This document shows positions 37,946 to 47,037 of a DNA stretch of 64,000 bases, one piece after another. The position numbers and the translations under genes were made by a program. Positions within the stretch are counted from its first letter, which is position 1; the number at the start of each line of letters is the position of its first letter. The notes below the pieces were generated by a model. It was not told the DNA's origin and ran no database searches. It saw nothing but the letters and a program-made list of their open reading frames with translations. The stretch is from Mycobacterium asiaticum (GTDB taxonomy: Bacteria; Actinomycetota; Actinomycetes; Mycobacteriales; Mycobacteriaceae), in contig NZ_LZLQ01000100.1 of assembly GCF_001673315.1 (NCBI RefSeq), forward strand, positions 51,544-115,543. Reading direction: 5' to 3'.

Positions 37946-38276
37946 CCGGTAATCCTCCTGCGTCTGGTGAAGAATTAAATTGCCCCGACCACAAGCGCCG
38001 GTTGGTGCGGACGTTGTCGCCACTACCACCGTAATCCAGATACCCATTAATGCGGTGGTCAGACCACGAATTGTCGAAATCCCGCCTCCGATTACGCCCG
38101 AATACGCCGCGTTATGCGTTCCGCGAACAAATATGTGAGCGATGACACGAAAATGCCGGGGCGGCGGTGGACCTTAGTCTGGGCTTGAGGCTTGATTCTC
38201 AGGCTGGAACGGCAGGCTGGAACGTCACGCTGGAACGTCAGGCTGGAACCCTAGGCTGGAACCCTAGGCTAGAAAA
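37946..38276. other. Intergenic region of 331 bases between pepA and the PPOX gene
   Basis: Two divergent promoters must lie here. The part next to pepA is relatively AT-rich (around 37970-38110). The part next to the PPOX gene is filled by a 13-base tandem repeat. No PE_PGRS or other coding sequence is seen. Confidence 0.7.
38188..38265. repeat. Tandem repeat, six 13-base units upstream of the PPOX gene
   Basis: The unit AGGCTGGAAC plus a variable NNN occurs at 38201, 38214, 38227, 38240 and 38253, with a degenerate copy at 38188 and a partial one from 38266 (AGGCTAGAAA). The array ends about 11 bases before the GTG start, so it occupies the place of the ribosome binding site and probably the transcript leader. 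Confidence 0.9.
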
Positions 38277-38681
38277 GTGGACTTCGACCCGCGGGCCCGC
38301 TTTGCGGCGTCGCCGATCGCACGGCTGGCCACAGTGGCGCCGAACGGCCAGCCGCACCTGGTGCCGGTGGTCTTCGCGGTCGACGGGAAGACCATTTACA
38401 CGGCGGTGGACGCCAAGCCCAAGACCACCCAGCGGCTGCGCCGGCTGGACAACATCGAAGGCAATCCCTCGGTCAGTCTGCTCGTCGACCATTACGCCGA
38501 CGACTGGACGCAGTTGTGGTGGGTACGGGTGGACGGCACCGCCACCATCGCATCCGAAGGCGCCGCACTGGACACCGGATACCGGTTACTGCGCGCCAAA
38601 TACCCTCAGTATCAGTCGGTTTCGTTGGGCGGCCCAGTGATCAGCGTTGCCACGACCCGTTGGTCCAGCTGGCACGCCTGA
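38277..38681 (+). CDS. PPOX-class, probably F420-dependent oxidoreductase
   Basis: A 134-residue split-barrel flavin/deazaflavin protein: [39 protein letters not shown], then [37 protein letters not shown]. This fits the PPOX-class F420-dependent group and Rv0121c (from memory). The GTG start has only AGAAAA as a weak ribosome binding site. The substrate is unknown. Confidence 0.9.
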   Translation: MDFDPRARFAASPIARLATVAPNGQPHLVPVVFAVDGKTIYTAVDAKPKTTQRLRRLDNIEGNPSVSLLVDHYADDWTQLWWVRVDGTATIASEGAALDTGYRLLRAKYPQYQSVSLGGPVISVATTRWSSWHA

Positions 38682-38809
38682 TCCTCCGGTGGTGGCGGGC
38701 CCTTGTGCTGGGCGGTCGTTGGGGGAAAAGTTGCCAATGCGTCCTGTGGGCTGGATCACGCCGCGGCAGACGGGCGTCGGCGCCACCCAGGGAGAACTGG
38801 AGGAACGTC

Positions 38810-40978
38810 ATGGCCGACAGAGCGAATACTTCCCAGGGCGCCGGTGCCGCCCCCACCGCGAACGCTCCCGACGGCATCCGCAACGTAGTGCTCGTCGGGC
38901 CATCGGGGGGCGGCAAGACCACTTTGGTGGAGGCGTTGCTGGTGGCCGGCGGGGTGCTGTCCCGGCCGGGATCGGTCACCGAGGGCAGCACCGTCTGCGA
39001 CTTCGACGACGCCGAGATACGACAGCAGCGTTCGGTAGGTGTCGCGGTTGCGTCGTTGTCCCATGGGGGCATCAAGATCAACCTGGTCGACACCCCCGGA
39101 TATGCCGACTTCGTAGGCGAGTTGCGCGCCGGTCTGCGCGCCGCCGACTGTGCGCTGTTCATCATCGCGGCCAACGAAGGCGTCGACGAACCGACCAAGT
39201 CCCTGTGGCAGGAGTGCAGCCAAGTCGGCATGCCGCGCGCGGTGGTCATCACCAAGCTCGACCACGCCCGCGCCAACTACCACGAGGCGTTGGCGGCAGC
39301 ACAGAATGCGTTCGGCGACAAGGTCTTACCGCTCTACCTCCCCACGTCGGCAGCCGCGTGCAAAGGGCTGATCGGACTGCTCTCCCAGACCAAGTACACC
39401 TATTCCGACGGTAAGCGCACCGAAGCGTCACCCGACGCCTCCGACGCCGACCTCATCGAGGAAGCACGCGGAACCCTGATCGAAGGAATCATCGAGGAGT
39501 CCGAGGACGAGTCACTGATGGAGCGTTACCTCGGTGGCGAGTCGATCGAGGAGTCGGTGCTGATTCAGGATCTCGAGAGGGCTGTAGCTCGCGGTTCGTT
39601 CTTCCCGGTGATCCCGGTATGCAGTAGCACCGGCGTGGGCACACGGGAATTGCTCGAGGTCATCACCCGGGGCTTTCCGTCGCCGATGGAACACCCCTTG
39701 CCGGAGGTCTTCACACCCCAAGGGGCCAGCCACAAGGAATTGGCGTGCGATGTCAATTCGCCATTGCTGGCCGAAGTCGTCAAGACGACCTCCGATCCAT
39801 ACGTCGGACGTGTCAGCCTGGTGCGGGTGTTCTCCGGGACCATCAAACCCGACGCGACGGTCCATGTGTCAGGCCACTTCTCGTCCTTTTTCGGTGGCGG
39901 CAACGGCAACGGCGGGGCCACGCATTCCCACCCCGACCATGACGAAGACGAACGCATCGGCGTGCTGTCCTTCCCACTCGGAAAGCAGCAGCGCCCCGCC
40001 CCCGCCGTGGTGGCCGGGGACATCTGCGCGATCGGCAAGCTGAGCCGCGCGGAAACCGGGGACACGTTGTCGGACAAGGCCGAGCCATTGGTGCTCAAGC
40101 CCTGGACCATGCCGGAACCGCTGCTTCCGGTGGCCATTGCGGCGCACGCAAAGACCGACGAAGACAAACTGTCGGTGGGGCTGGCCCGGTTGGCCGCCGA
40201 GGACCCGACGTTGCGGATCGAACAGAACCCGGAGACGCACCAGGTGGTGCTCTGGTGCATGGGTGAAGCCCACGTCGGGGTGGTTCTGGACGCACTGGCC
40301 AACCGGTACGGCGTCACCGTCGATACCGTCGAACTACGGGTGCCGCTGCGAGAGACCTTCGGCGGCAAGGCCAAAGGTCATGGCCGCCACGTGAAGCAGT
40401 CGGGCGGCCACGGCCAGTACGCGGTGTGCGACATCGAGGTGGAACCGCTTCCGGAGGGTGCGGGATTCGAATTCCTCGACAAGGTGGTGGGGGGCGCGGT
40501 GCCGCGCCAATTCATTCCCAGCGTGGAGAAGGGCGTCCGCGCGCAGATGGAGAAAGGGGTGCACGCCGGCTACCCGGTGGTCGACATTCGCGTCACCCTG
40601 GTCGACGGCAAGGCGCACAGTGTGGACTCTTCGGATTTCGCGTTCCAGATGGCCGGTTCACTTGCGTTGCGCGAAGCCGCGGCCGCAACGAAGGTGGTGC
40701 TGCTGGAGCCGATCGACGAGATTTCGGTGCTGGTGCCCGATGATTTCGTCGGTGCGGTGATGGGCGACTTGTCCGGGCGTCGGGGCAGGGTGCTGGGCAC
40801 CGACACAGCCGGACACGAGCGAACCGTGGTCAACGCCGAAGTGCCGCAGGTGGAACTGACCCGGTACGCCATCGACCTGCGTTCGCTCGCACACGGCGCG
40901 GCGTCGTTCACCCGCTCATTCGCCCGTTACGAAGCCATGCCCGAATCCGCGGCGGCTCGGGTGAAAGCCTCCGCGTAA
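38810..40978 (+). CDS. fusA2: Elongation factor G-like protein FusA2 (EF-G2)
   Basis: A 722-residue translation-GTPase-like protein. The P-loop is GPSGGGKTT near residue 29 instead of the AHxDxGKTT of EF-G. The G3 motif is DTPGYADF and G4 is TKLD in place of NKxD. The switch I region reads RQQRSVGVAVAS where EF-G has RGITI. A Gly/His/Asp-rich insert (GGGNGNGGATHSHPDHDED) lies in domain II. Domains III-V are complete. Mycobacterial EF-G2 has been reported to lack ribosome-dependent GTPase activity, as I recall. GGAGG precedes ATG 38810. Equivalent to Rv0120c. Confidence 0.94.
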   Translation: MADRANTSQGAGAAPTANAPDGIRNVVLVGPSGGGKTTLVEALLVAGGVLSRPGSVTEGSTVCDFDDAEIRQQRSVGVAVASLSHGGIKINLVDTPGYADFVGELRAGLRAADCALFIIAANEGVDEPTKSLWQECSQVGMPRAVVITKLDHARANYHEALAAAQNAFGDKVLPLYLPTSAAACKGLIGLLSQTKYTYSDGKRTEASPDASDADLIEEARGTLIEGIIEESEDESLMERYLGGESIEESVLIQDLERAVARGSFFPVIPVCSSTGVGTRELLEVITRGFPSPMEHPLPEVFTPQGASHKELACDVNSPLLAEVVKTTSDPYVGRVSLVRVFSGTIKPDATVHVSGHFSSFFGGGNGNGGATHSHPDHDEDERIGVLSFPLGKQQRPAPAVVAGDICAIGKLSRAETGDTLSDKAEPLVLKPWTMPEPLLPVAIAAHAKTDEDKLSVGLARLAAEDPTLRIEQNPETHQVVLWCMGEAHVGVVLDALANRYGVTVDTVELRVPLRETFGGKAKGHGRHVKQSGGHGQYAVCDIEVEPLPEGAGFEFLDKVVGGAVPRQFIPSVEKGVRAQMEKGVHAGYPVVDIRVTLVDGKAHSVDSSDFAFQMAGSLALREAAAATKVVLLEPIDEISVLVPDDFVGAVMGDLSGRRGRVLGTDTAGHERTVVNAEVPQVELTRYAIDLRSLAHGAASFTRSFARYEAMPESAAARVKASA

Positions 40979-40992
40979 GCGGTCGGCAGCCG

Positions 40993-42588
40993 CTATTGGC
41001 CGGCCGACTGGCTGAACCGCTGCGACACGGCGCGGCGGTCCAACGAGCCCTTGGCGGTATGCGGCAACTCGTCGGTCACTTGAAAGGTTGCCGGAATCTC
41101 AAAAGATGCCAACCGGTCCCGGCAGAATTCGATGAGCTCCTCGGCGCCGGGGACGCCGTCTCGGGGCACGATCACCGCTGCGACCGCCTCCCCATACATC
41201 GGGTGCGGAACCCCGAACACCGCCACCTCCATGATGTTTGGATGGGTGGCCAGCACACCCTCGACCCGCTCGGGCGAGATCTTCTCGCCGCCGCGGTTGA
41301 TGAGTTCCTTGATCCGGCCGCGGATGCTCAGCTCCCCGGCCTGCGACAGCGTTCCCAGGTCACCGGTGCGCAACCAACCTTCGGTGAAGTTCGCGGCGGT
41401 GATCTTGGGGTCACCGAGGTAACCCCGCACCACGGTGCGACCACGTAGCCACACCTCCCCGACGACCTCCGGCGCGACGGGTTGTCCGTCGGGGCCGGCA
41501 ATGCGGATCTCCGGCCCGGTCGAGCGACCCACCAAACCCGTTAATACCGCGGGGTTCACCTCCTGACCGATGCTGGTGCTGGCCACCTGGTGGGTGGCTT
41601 CGGTCATGCCGAATGCACACAACACCGGTGCGGAGAATTCGGCCTCGAGGGCTCGGGCGACCTCGGGAGTCAGCGGCGCGCTGCAACTGCGGATGAAACG
41701 CAGGGCGGCGCTCGCACCTTCCGCCGGTCCGGTCGCCACCCGCTCCAGCAGAATCTGGTGAATCGTGGGCACAGCCGTGTACCAGGTCGCCCCGACGGCG
41801 TCGATGTCGTCCCAGAAGGTCTGCGCCGAGAACCGTCCGCGGGCCGGCAACAACACCGCTCCCCCGGATGCCAGCGTCGACAGCAGCGCGGCGACCAGAC
41901 CGTGACCGTGATAGAGCGGCATCACTGCGACCGTCGCGTCCTGCGGGCCCAGCTGGTAGCCGGCAATGATCGCCCGCACCGAGCTGACGATGTTGTCGTG
42001 CGTCCAGGGCACCATCTTGGGCAATCCGGTGGTACCGCCGGTGAACATGATCATGGCATCGTCGACCCGCAACCCCTCCGGAGACGAGCTGCTCGGATTG
42101 GCGGCGGCGGATGAGTCCAGCTGAACGGAAAACCCGCGATGTACGGCATCCGGACTGACCGCCACGGCTACGGGCCACCGCGGCACGGCGGGTTCTGAGT
42201 CGTCACCCGGCGCCCTGCCGTCGACGAGCACTACCCGCGCTCCGGCCGCCTCGCTGCGTGCGCGTTGGTCACCCGGCGGCAGAGCCGGGTCCAACGGGAC
42301 CACCACCAGGTTCGCGCGCAATGCCGCCAGCAGCGCGACGACGAACTCTGCGTTGCTGCCGGCGCGCAATCCCACCCGGTCACCGTGGGCCAGCCCCGCG
42401 CCGGTCAACTGGTCCGCCAGGTCGTCGACCAGCCGGATCAGGTCGCGGTAGCTAACCGGGACCCGGTCGGCCGTGATGACAACGGCCGGTGCGTCGGGCA
42501 TCCGCGCGGCCGTTGCTGCGATCAACTCGGCAATTCCCGGGGTCTGCTCCGCCAACGTCTGGTTGCCGGTGCTGCGTTCGGATGTCAT
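40993..42588 (-). CDS. fadD7: Acyl-CoA synthetase FadD7, probable oxalate-CoA ligase
   Basis: A 531-residue ANL-superfamily ligase. Motifs are FTGGTTGLPK (P-loop), FGMTEATHQ, TGDLG and KELINRGGEKISPERVE. The C-terminal Lys lies in HTAKGSLDRR. The protein resembles the Pcs60/AAE3 group, which activates oxalate, and it is divergent from oxcA, the enzyme that decarboxylates oxalyl-CoA, so oxalate is the likely substrate. AGGAG precedes ATG 42588; a longer upstream frame is less likely. Equivalent to Rv0119. Confidence 0.93.
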   Translation of the reverse strand: MTSERSTGNQTLAEQTPGIAELIAATAARMPDAPAVVITADRVPVSYRDLIRLVDDLADQLTGAGLAHGDRVGLRAGSNAEFVVALLAALRANLVVVPLDPALPPGDQRARSEAAGARVVLVDGRAPGDDSEPAVPRWPVAVAVSPDAVHRGFSVQLDSSAAANPSSSSPEGLRVDDAMIMFTGGTTGLPKMVPWTHDNIVSSVRAIIAGYQLGPQDATVAVMPLYHGHGLVAALLSTLASGGAVLLPARGRFSAQTFWDDIDAVGATWYTAVPTIHQILLERVATGPAEGASAALRFIRSCSAPLTPEVARALEAEFSAPVLCAFGMTEATHQVASTSIGQEVNPAVLTGLVGRSTGPEIRIAGPDGQPVAPEVVGEVWLRGRTVVRGYLGDPKITAANFTEGWLRTGDLGTLSQAGELSIRGRIKELINRGGEKISPERVEGVLATHPNIMEVAVFGVPHPMYGEAVAAVIVPRDGVPGAEELIEFCRDRLASFEIPATFQVTDELPHTAKGSLDRRAVSQRFSQSAGQ

Positions 42589-42692
42589 CCTTTGCTCCTT
42601 CCGGCTGGGCCGACGGTGCCGGCACCTCCGGCAGCTAAGGAAACCCTGCCGGTGGCCGATGCGCGCTGTCCAATACCGATCCGCTAACGGTT

Positions 42693-42709
42693 GATAGCCG
42701 TCGGCTATC
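42693..42709. promoter_or_regulatory. Palindrome GATAGCCG-T-CGGCTATC, candidate LysR (OxyS) binding site
   Basis: A perfect 8+1+8 inverted repeat lies in the 203-base divergent promoter between fadD7 and oxcA. It contains T-N11-A (TAGCC-N3-GGCTA), the LysR-type recognition pattern. The LysR gene oxyS lies on the far side of oxcA. Binding by OxyS is inferred. Confidence 0.55.
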
Positions 42710-42791
42710 GACGACTCGATAGACGGCGTGAATCGCTGCATAGGGATCCGGTCTTGGACATCCTCGGCCGTCCCGACAACAGTGAGGAACC

Positions 42792-44495
42792 ATGACGACG
42801 CATTTGGACGCAGCCGGCTTGACCGACGGTTTTCAACTCGTGGTGGACGCCCTGCGAGCCAACGGCACGGACACCATCTACGGCGTCGTCGGGATACCGA
42901 TCACCGACCTGGCGCGCACCGCGCAGGCCAACGGGATCCGGTACATCGGTTTCCGGCACGAGGGTTCGGCGGGCCACGCTGCCGCCGCAGCCGGGTTCCT
43001 GACTCAGCGGCCCGGCGTGTGCCTGACCACTTCGGGGCCCGGCTTCCTCAACGGCCTGCCCGCGCTGGCGAACGCAACTACCAACTGCTTTCCGATGATC
43101 CAGATATCCGGGTCGAGTGGCCGCGCGGTGGTGGATCTGCAGCGAGGTGACTACCAGGACATTGACCAGCTCAACGCGGCGCGGCCGTTCGTCAAGGCGG
43201 CGTACCGGATTGGGCGGGTCGAAGACATCGGCCGCGGTGTGGCGCGGGCGATCCGGACCGCGGTCTCCGGCCGCCCGGGCGGGGTCTATCTCGACATCCC
43301 CGGCGAGGTGCTGGGCCAGTGTCTGGAAACGTCCGTCGCTGCGTCGACGGTCTGGCGTGTTGTGGATCCCGCACCGCGCCAGTTGCCGGCACCGGAGGCG
43401 GTCGAGCGGGCGCTGGATGTGCTCAGCCGGGCGCAGCGGCCGTTGATCGTGCTGGGCAAGGGGGCCGCATATGCCCGCGCCGACGAGGTGATTCGGCAGT
43501 TCGTCGAAGTTACCGGGATTCCTTTCCTGCCGATGTCGATGGCCAAGGGCTTGCTACCGGACTCGCACCCGCGCTCGGCCGCAGCCGCCCGTTCGTTGGC
43601 GATCGCCCGCGCCGACGCCGTGCTGCTCGTCGGTGCCCGACTGAATTGGCTGCTCGGTCACGGTGATTCGCCACAGTGGTCGAAAGATGCCGAGTTCATT
43701 CAAATCGACATCGCCGCAGCGGAGTTCGACAGCAATCAGCCGATCGCGGCACCGCTGGCCGGTGACATCGGCTCGGTTTTGTCGGCGCTGCTGGACGGCG
43801 CGGCAGCGCGCGCGGTGACAGCACCGGCCGGTTGGATTGACCAGCTCGCCGAACGAAAGGCATGCAACGACGCCAAGATGCGGGAGCGGCTGGCCGAGAA
43901 TCCGCACCCCATGCGGTTCTACAACGCCCTAGCGGCCATTCGTGCTGTGCTGCAACGTAACCCAGACGTCTACCTGGTCAACGAAGGTGCCAACGCGCTG
44001 GACCTGACCCGCAACGTCATCGATATGGAGTTGCCGCGGCACCGGCTCGACACCGGAACCTGGGGTGTGATGGGCATCGGCATGGGCTATTCCATCGCTG
44101 CGGCGGTCGAGACGGGGCGACCGGTCGTCGCCATCGAGGGTGACAGCGCCTTTGGTTTCAGCGGCATGGAAATCGAAACCATCTGCCGCTACCGGCTACC
44201 GGTCACCGTCGTCGTCCTCAATAACGGTGGCGTCTACCGGGGCGACGAGTCGGTGTCCGGACCCGACCCGGCGCCGACCGTGCTCAACGCCGGCGCTCGT
44301 CACGAACTGCTCGCAGCAGCCTTCGGCGGCAAGGGATATCACGTGACCACGCCGACGGAACTGGACGCCGCGTTGTCCGAGGCACTCGCCGCGCAGGGGC
44401 CGGCGTTGATCGACTGCGAACTCGATCCCGCCGCCGGGGTGGAGAGCGGGCATCTGGCCGGTCTCAACCCCGCCAGGGCTAGCGCGCCTGCGTGA
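42792..44495 (+). CDS. oxcA: Oxalyl-CoA decarboxylase, ThDP-dependent
   Basis: A 567-residue ThDP enzyme. The N-terminal PYR domain has IYGVVGIPITDLAR and GFRHEGSAGHAAAAAGF (catalytic Glu). The middle domain follows, and the ThDP-binding motif is GDSAFGFSGMEIETICRYRLPVTVVVLNN. It converts oxalyl-CoA to formyl-CoA and CO2. GAGGAACC precedes the ATG. It overlaps oxyS tail to tail by 17 bases. Equivalent to Rv0118c. Confidence 0.95.
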   Translation: MTTHLDAAGLTDGFQLVVDALRANGTDTIYGVVGIPITDLARTAQANGIRYIGFRHEGSAGHAAAAAGFLTQRPGVCLTTSGPGFLNGLPALANATTNCFPMIQISGSSGRAVVDLQRGDYQDIDQLNAARPFVKAAYRIGRVEDIGRGVARAIRTAVSGRPGGVYLDIPGEVLGQCLETSVAASTVWRVVDPAPRQLPAPEAVERALDVLSRAQRPLIVLGKGAAYARADEVIRQFVEVTGIPFLPMSMAKGLLPDSHPRSAAAARSLAIARADAVLLVGARLNWLLGHGDSPQWSKDAEFIQIDIAAAEFDSNQPIAAPLAGDIGSVLSALLDGAAARAVTAPAGWIDQLAERKACNDAKMRERLAENPHPMRFYNALAAIRAVLQRNPDVYLVNEGANALDLTRNVIDMELPRHRLDTGTWGVMGIGMGYSIAAAVETGRPVVAIEGDSAFGFSGMEIETICRYRLPVTVVVLNNGGVYRGDESVSGPDPAPTVLNAGARHELLAAAFGGKGYHVTTPTELDAALSEALAAQGPALIDCELDPAAGVESGHLAGLNPARASAPA

Positions 44496-45411
44496 GTCCG
44501 CGCAACTGCGCGTCGAAGAACTCGTCGAGGGCGAGCCGCTGCGCTGACGCTACGAGTGCGCGGGCGACGGGAGATCCCGGCCCAGTGGCATTGGTGGCCA
44601 AGGCGATCGGGGCCCGCAGTACCGGATCGACCAATTCGACCGCCCGGATCTCGCCGCGCGCCGGCGTCATCCACAACCAGGTGTGCGGCACGATGGTTGC
44701 CCAGTTTCCGTTGGCCACCTGCGCGAACAGCGAAGCAACCGAGTCTGTTTCGACCTGGGGACGCACGGTGATGTCATGCTCGGCGAACGCCGCGTCGATA
44801 ACCTGCCGGTCCCGCATGTCCTGGGTGAGCAGTGCCAGCGGTAGTTGCGCCGCGTCCGGCCAGCGCATCACGCGCGCACCGGGCGGGAACATGTCCGCGC
44901 GCGCCAGCAGCACGTACTGCTCCTCGTAGAGCGGCACCAGCGCCACGTCCTGGCCGGCTTCGGGCGCCGGGTGCGCTATCACGGCGTCCAGTTCGAACTC
45001 GTGCAGGCGTCGGTACAGCTCGGTTGTGGCCAACCGAGAACTGATCTGTACCTTTGCTAAGGGGTGGGCCGAGCAAAACGTGGACAGCACCAGGGACGCG
45101 GTCGTCGATGCGGTCGGGACGGTGCCCAGCCGAAGCGTTCCTGCGATGCCGGACTGCACCGCGTGTACCTCGGCTTTGAACGCGTCATGCTCGGCCAGGA
45201 TCCGTTTGGCCCAGACCACCAACCGCTCGCCCTCCGGGGTAAGACCCTCGAAGCTGTGCCCCCGGTTGATCAGCGTCACGTTGAGTTCGCGTTCCAGCTT
45301 GGCAATCGCGGCGGACAGCGCTGGCTGGGACACGTAACACCGTTCGGCCGCGCGGGCGAAGTGGCGCTCCTGGGCGACCGCGACGAAGTACTCCAGCTGC
45401 CGAAAGAGCAC
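44479..45411 (-). CDS. oxyS: LysR-family transcriptional regulator OxyS
   Basis: A 310-residue LysR protein. The helix-turn-helix is FRQLEYFVAVAQERHFARAAERCYVSQPALSAAIAKLERELNVTLINR. The C-terminal co-inducer domain starts at about 90 (GTLRLGTVPTAS). GTG 45411 is preferred over GTG 45417 because AGGAGG lies 5 bases upstream of the former and overlaps the latter. Named after Rv0117. Its position beside oxcA suggests it controls oxalate genes, which has not been shown. Confidence 0.93.
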   Translation of the reverse strand: MLFRQLEYFVAVAQERHFARAAERCYVSQPALSAAIAKLERELNVTLINRGHSFEGLTPEGERLVVWAKRILAEHDAFKAEVHAVQSGIAGTLRLGTVPTASTTASLVLSTFCSAHPLAKVQISSRLATTELYRRLHEFELDAVIAHPAPEAGQDVALVPLYEEQYVLLARADMFPPGARVMRWPDAAQLPLALLTQDMRDRQVIDAAFAEHDITVRPQVETDSVASLFAQVANGNWATIVPHTWLWMTPARGEIRAVELVDPVLRAPIALATNATGPGSPVARALVASAQRLALDEFFDAQLRGLTQAR

Positions 45412-45592
45412 CCGCACCTCCTTTGGCGATGGCCCGCGTCCCCGCTGAGGCTAACCCGTCGATCCGGACCCGGGAAGATAGCGGTGGTCGCGCACTCGGC
45501 TACATCGGAATTGTTTGCTATGACCCGCCCCACACGGATAGCCACTAGAATATTGACTTGTGTTGATCGCACCAACCCGAAGGGTGAACGCC

Positions 45593-46348
45593 ATGCGTCG
45601 AGCAGTTCGGTATCTATTCGTGGTGATCGCGATCACGACCATGGCCGCGGCTGGGTCCGGCAGCCCCGCCACCGGCGCCGTTCCAGTGCCGCACCCGCTG
45701 CCCGCGGTGGCGTCCGTCTTCCCCTCCAATGGGGCGGTGGTGGGCGTGGGCGCTCCGGTAGAGGTGACGTTCACCGCACCGGTCACCGATCGCCGCGCGG
45801 CCGAACGATCCATCCGCATCGGCGCCCCGGGCAATCCGACGGGCCACTACCAGTGGTTGGACGGCAATGTCGTGCAATGGATTCCGGACCAGTACTGGCC
45901 TGCGCACACCCGCATCTCGGTGGGCGTTCAGGAGCTGACCGAGGGCTTCGAGACCGGTGACGCCCTGCTCGGCGTCGCCAGCATATCCGCGCATACATTC
46001 ACCGTGAGCCGCGACGGCGTCATCCTCCGGACCATGCCGGCCTCGATGGGCAAGCCGAGCCGTCCCACGCCGATCGGTAATTTCAATGCGATGTCGAAGG
46101 AACGGTCGGTCGTCATGGACTCCCGCACCATCGGTATCCCACTCAATTCCTCGGACGGGTACCTGATCACCGCCCAATACGCGGTACGCGTCACCGGCAG
46201 CGGGGTGTATGTCCACTCGGCGCCGTGGTCGGTGAACTCGCAGGGCTACGCCAACGTCAGCCACGGGTGCATCAACCTGAGCCCGGACAACGCCGCCTGG
46301 TACTTCAACATGGTCACGATCGGCGACCCGATCAACGTCGTCGCCTGA
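45593..46348 (+). CDS. ldtA: L,D-transpeptidase LdtA (LdtMt1-like)
   Basis: A 251-residue secreted L,D-transpeptidase, equal in length to LdtMt1 (Rv0116c) as I recall. The signal peptide is RRAVRYLFVVIAITTMAAAGSGSPATGA. An immunoglobulin-like domain follows (ASVFPSNGAVVGVGAPVEVTF). The YkuD catalytic domain has SHGCINLSP with the active Cys. It makes 3-3 cross-links in peptidoglycan. ATG 45593 is preceded by AAGGGTG. It is divergent from oxyS. Confidence 0.95.
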   Translation: MRRAVRYLFVVIAITTMAAAGSGSPATGAVPVPHPLPAVASVFPSNGAVVGVGAPVEVTFTAPVTDRRAAERSIRIGAPGNPTGHYQWLDGNVVQWIPDQYWPAHTRISVGVQELTEGFETGDALLGVASISAHTFTVSRDGVILRTMPASMGKPSRPTPIGNFNAMSKERSVVMDSRTIGIPLNSSDGYLITAQYAVRVTGSGVYVHSAPWSVNSQGYANVSHGCINLSPDNAAWYFNMVTIGDPINVVA

Positions 46349-46377
46349 GATCAGAACGCGCTGGGCTGACCGCTGCC

Positions 46378-47037
46378 ATGACCAACACCTTGCAGGACCC
46401 CAGGGTCACTTCGGCGCTCGACCGGATGTACGCCGCCGCCCAAGACCAGATGGCGCTGTTACGGGACAGGCAGGGCGAGTTTGCCCGGCCGATGACCGTG
46501 CAGGAGCGCACCGAAGCGATGAGCGAGTTCTACATCCCGGTGACCCCTGATGCGGGCCGGTTGCTGTACGCGCTGGTGCGGGCGACCCGCCCCGAGACCA
46601 TCGTCGAATTCGGGATGTCTTTCGGCATTTCCGCGATTCACCTGGCGGCGGGCGTGCGCGACAACGGCACCGGCCGGGTGATCACCACCGAACTCAGCGA
46701 GGCCAAGATCGCTGCTGCCCGGCGGACATTCGCCGAGACCGGTCTGGACGATGTGATCACCATTCTGGAAGGGGATGCGTTGGTCACGCTGGCCGAGTTG
46801 AACAAGCCAGTCGGATTCGTGCTTTTGGACGGTTGGAAAGACCTGTATCTACCCGTGATTCGGCTGATCGAGCCGAAGCTGTCGCCGGGGGCGCTGGTGA
46901 TCGCAGACAACACCGAGGCAACCGACACCCGCAGCTATCTCGATCACGTCCGGGATCCAGGTAATGGTTACGTCAGCTTCAACTTTCCGGCCCGGGCCAG
47001 TGACAGCATGGAACTCAGTTGCCGGACAACCGGTTAG
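46378..47037 (+). CDS. SAM-dependent O-methyltransferase
   Basis: A 219-residue class I methyltransferase of the AdoMet O-methyltransferase group. It has an N-terminal helical region followed by TIVEFGMSFGISAIHLAAGVRDNGTGRVITTELSEAKIAAARRTFAETGL and FVLLDGWKDLYLPVIRLIEPKLSPGALVIADN. It follows ldtA after 29 bases and ends one base before the convergent acyltransferase. The acceptor is unknown. Confidence 0.88.
   Translation: MTNTLQDPRVTSALDRMYAAAQDQMALLRDRQGEFARPMTVQERTEAMSEFYIPVTPDAGRLLYALVRATRPETIVEFGMSFGISAIHLAAGVRDNGTGRVITTELSEAKIAAARRTFAETGLDDVITILEGDALVTLAELNKPVGFVLLDGWKDLYLPVIRLIEPKLSPGALVIADNTEATDTRSYLDHVRDPGNGYVSFNFPARASDSMELSCRTTG

Noticed and set aside
37946..38276. PE_PGRS gene next to pepA as in M. 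tuberculosis
   Set aside because: There is no Gly-Gly-Ala repeat coding pattern or PE domain in this 331-base gap.
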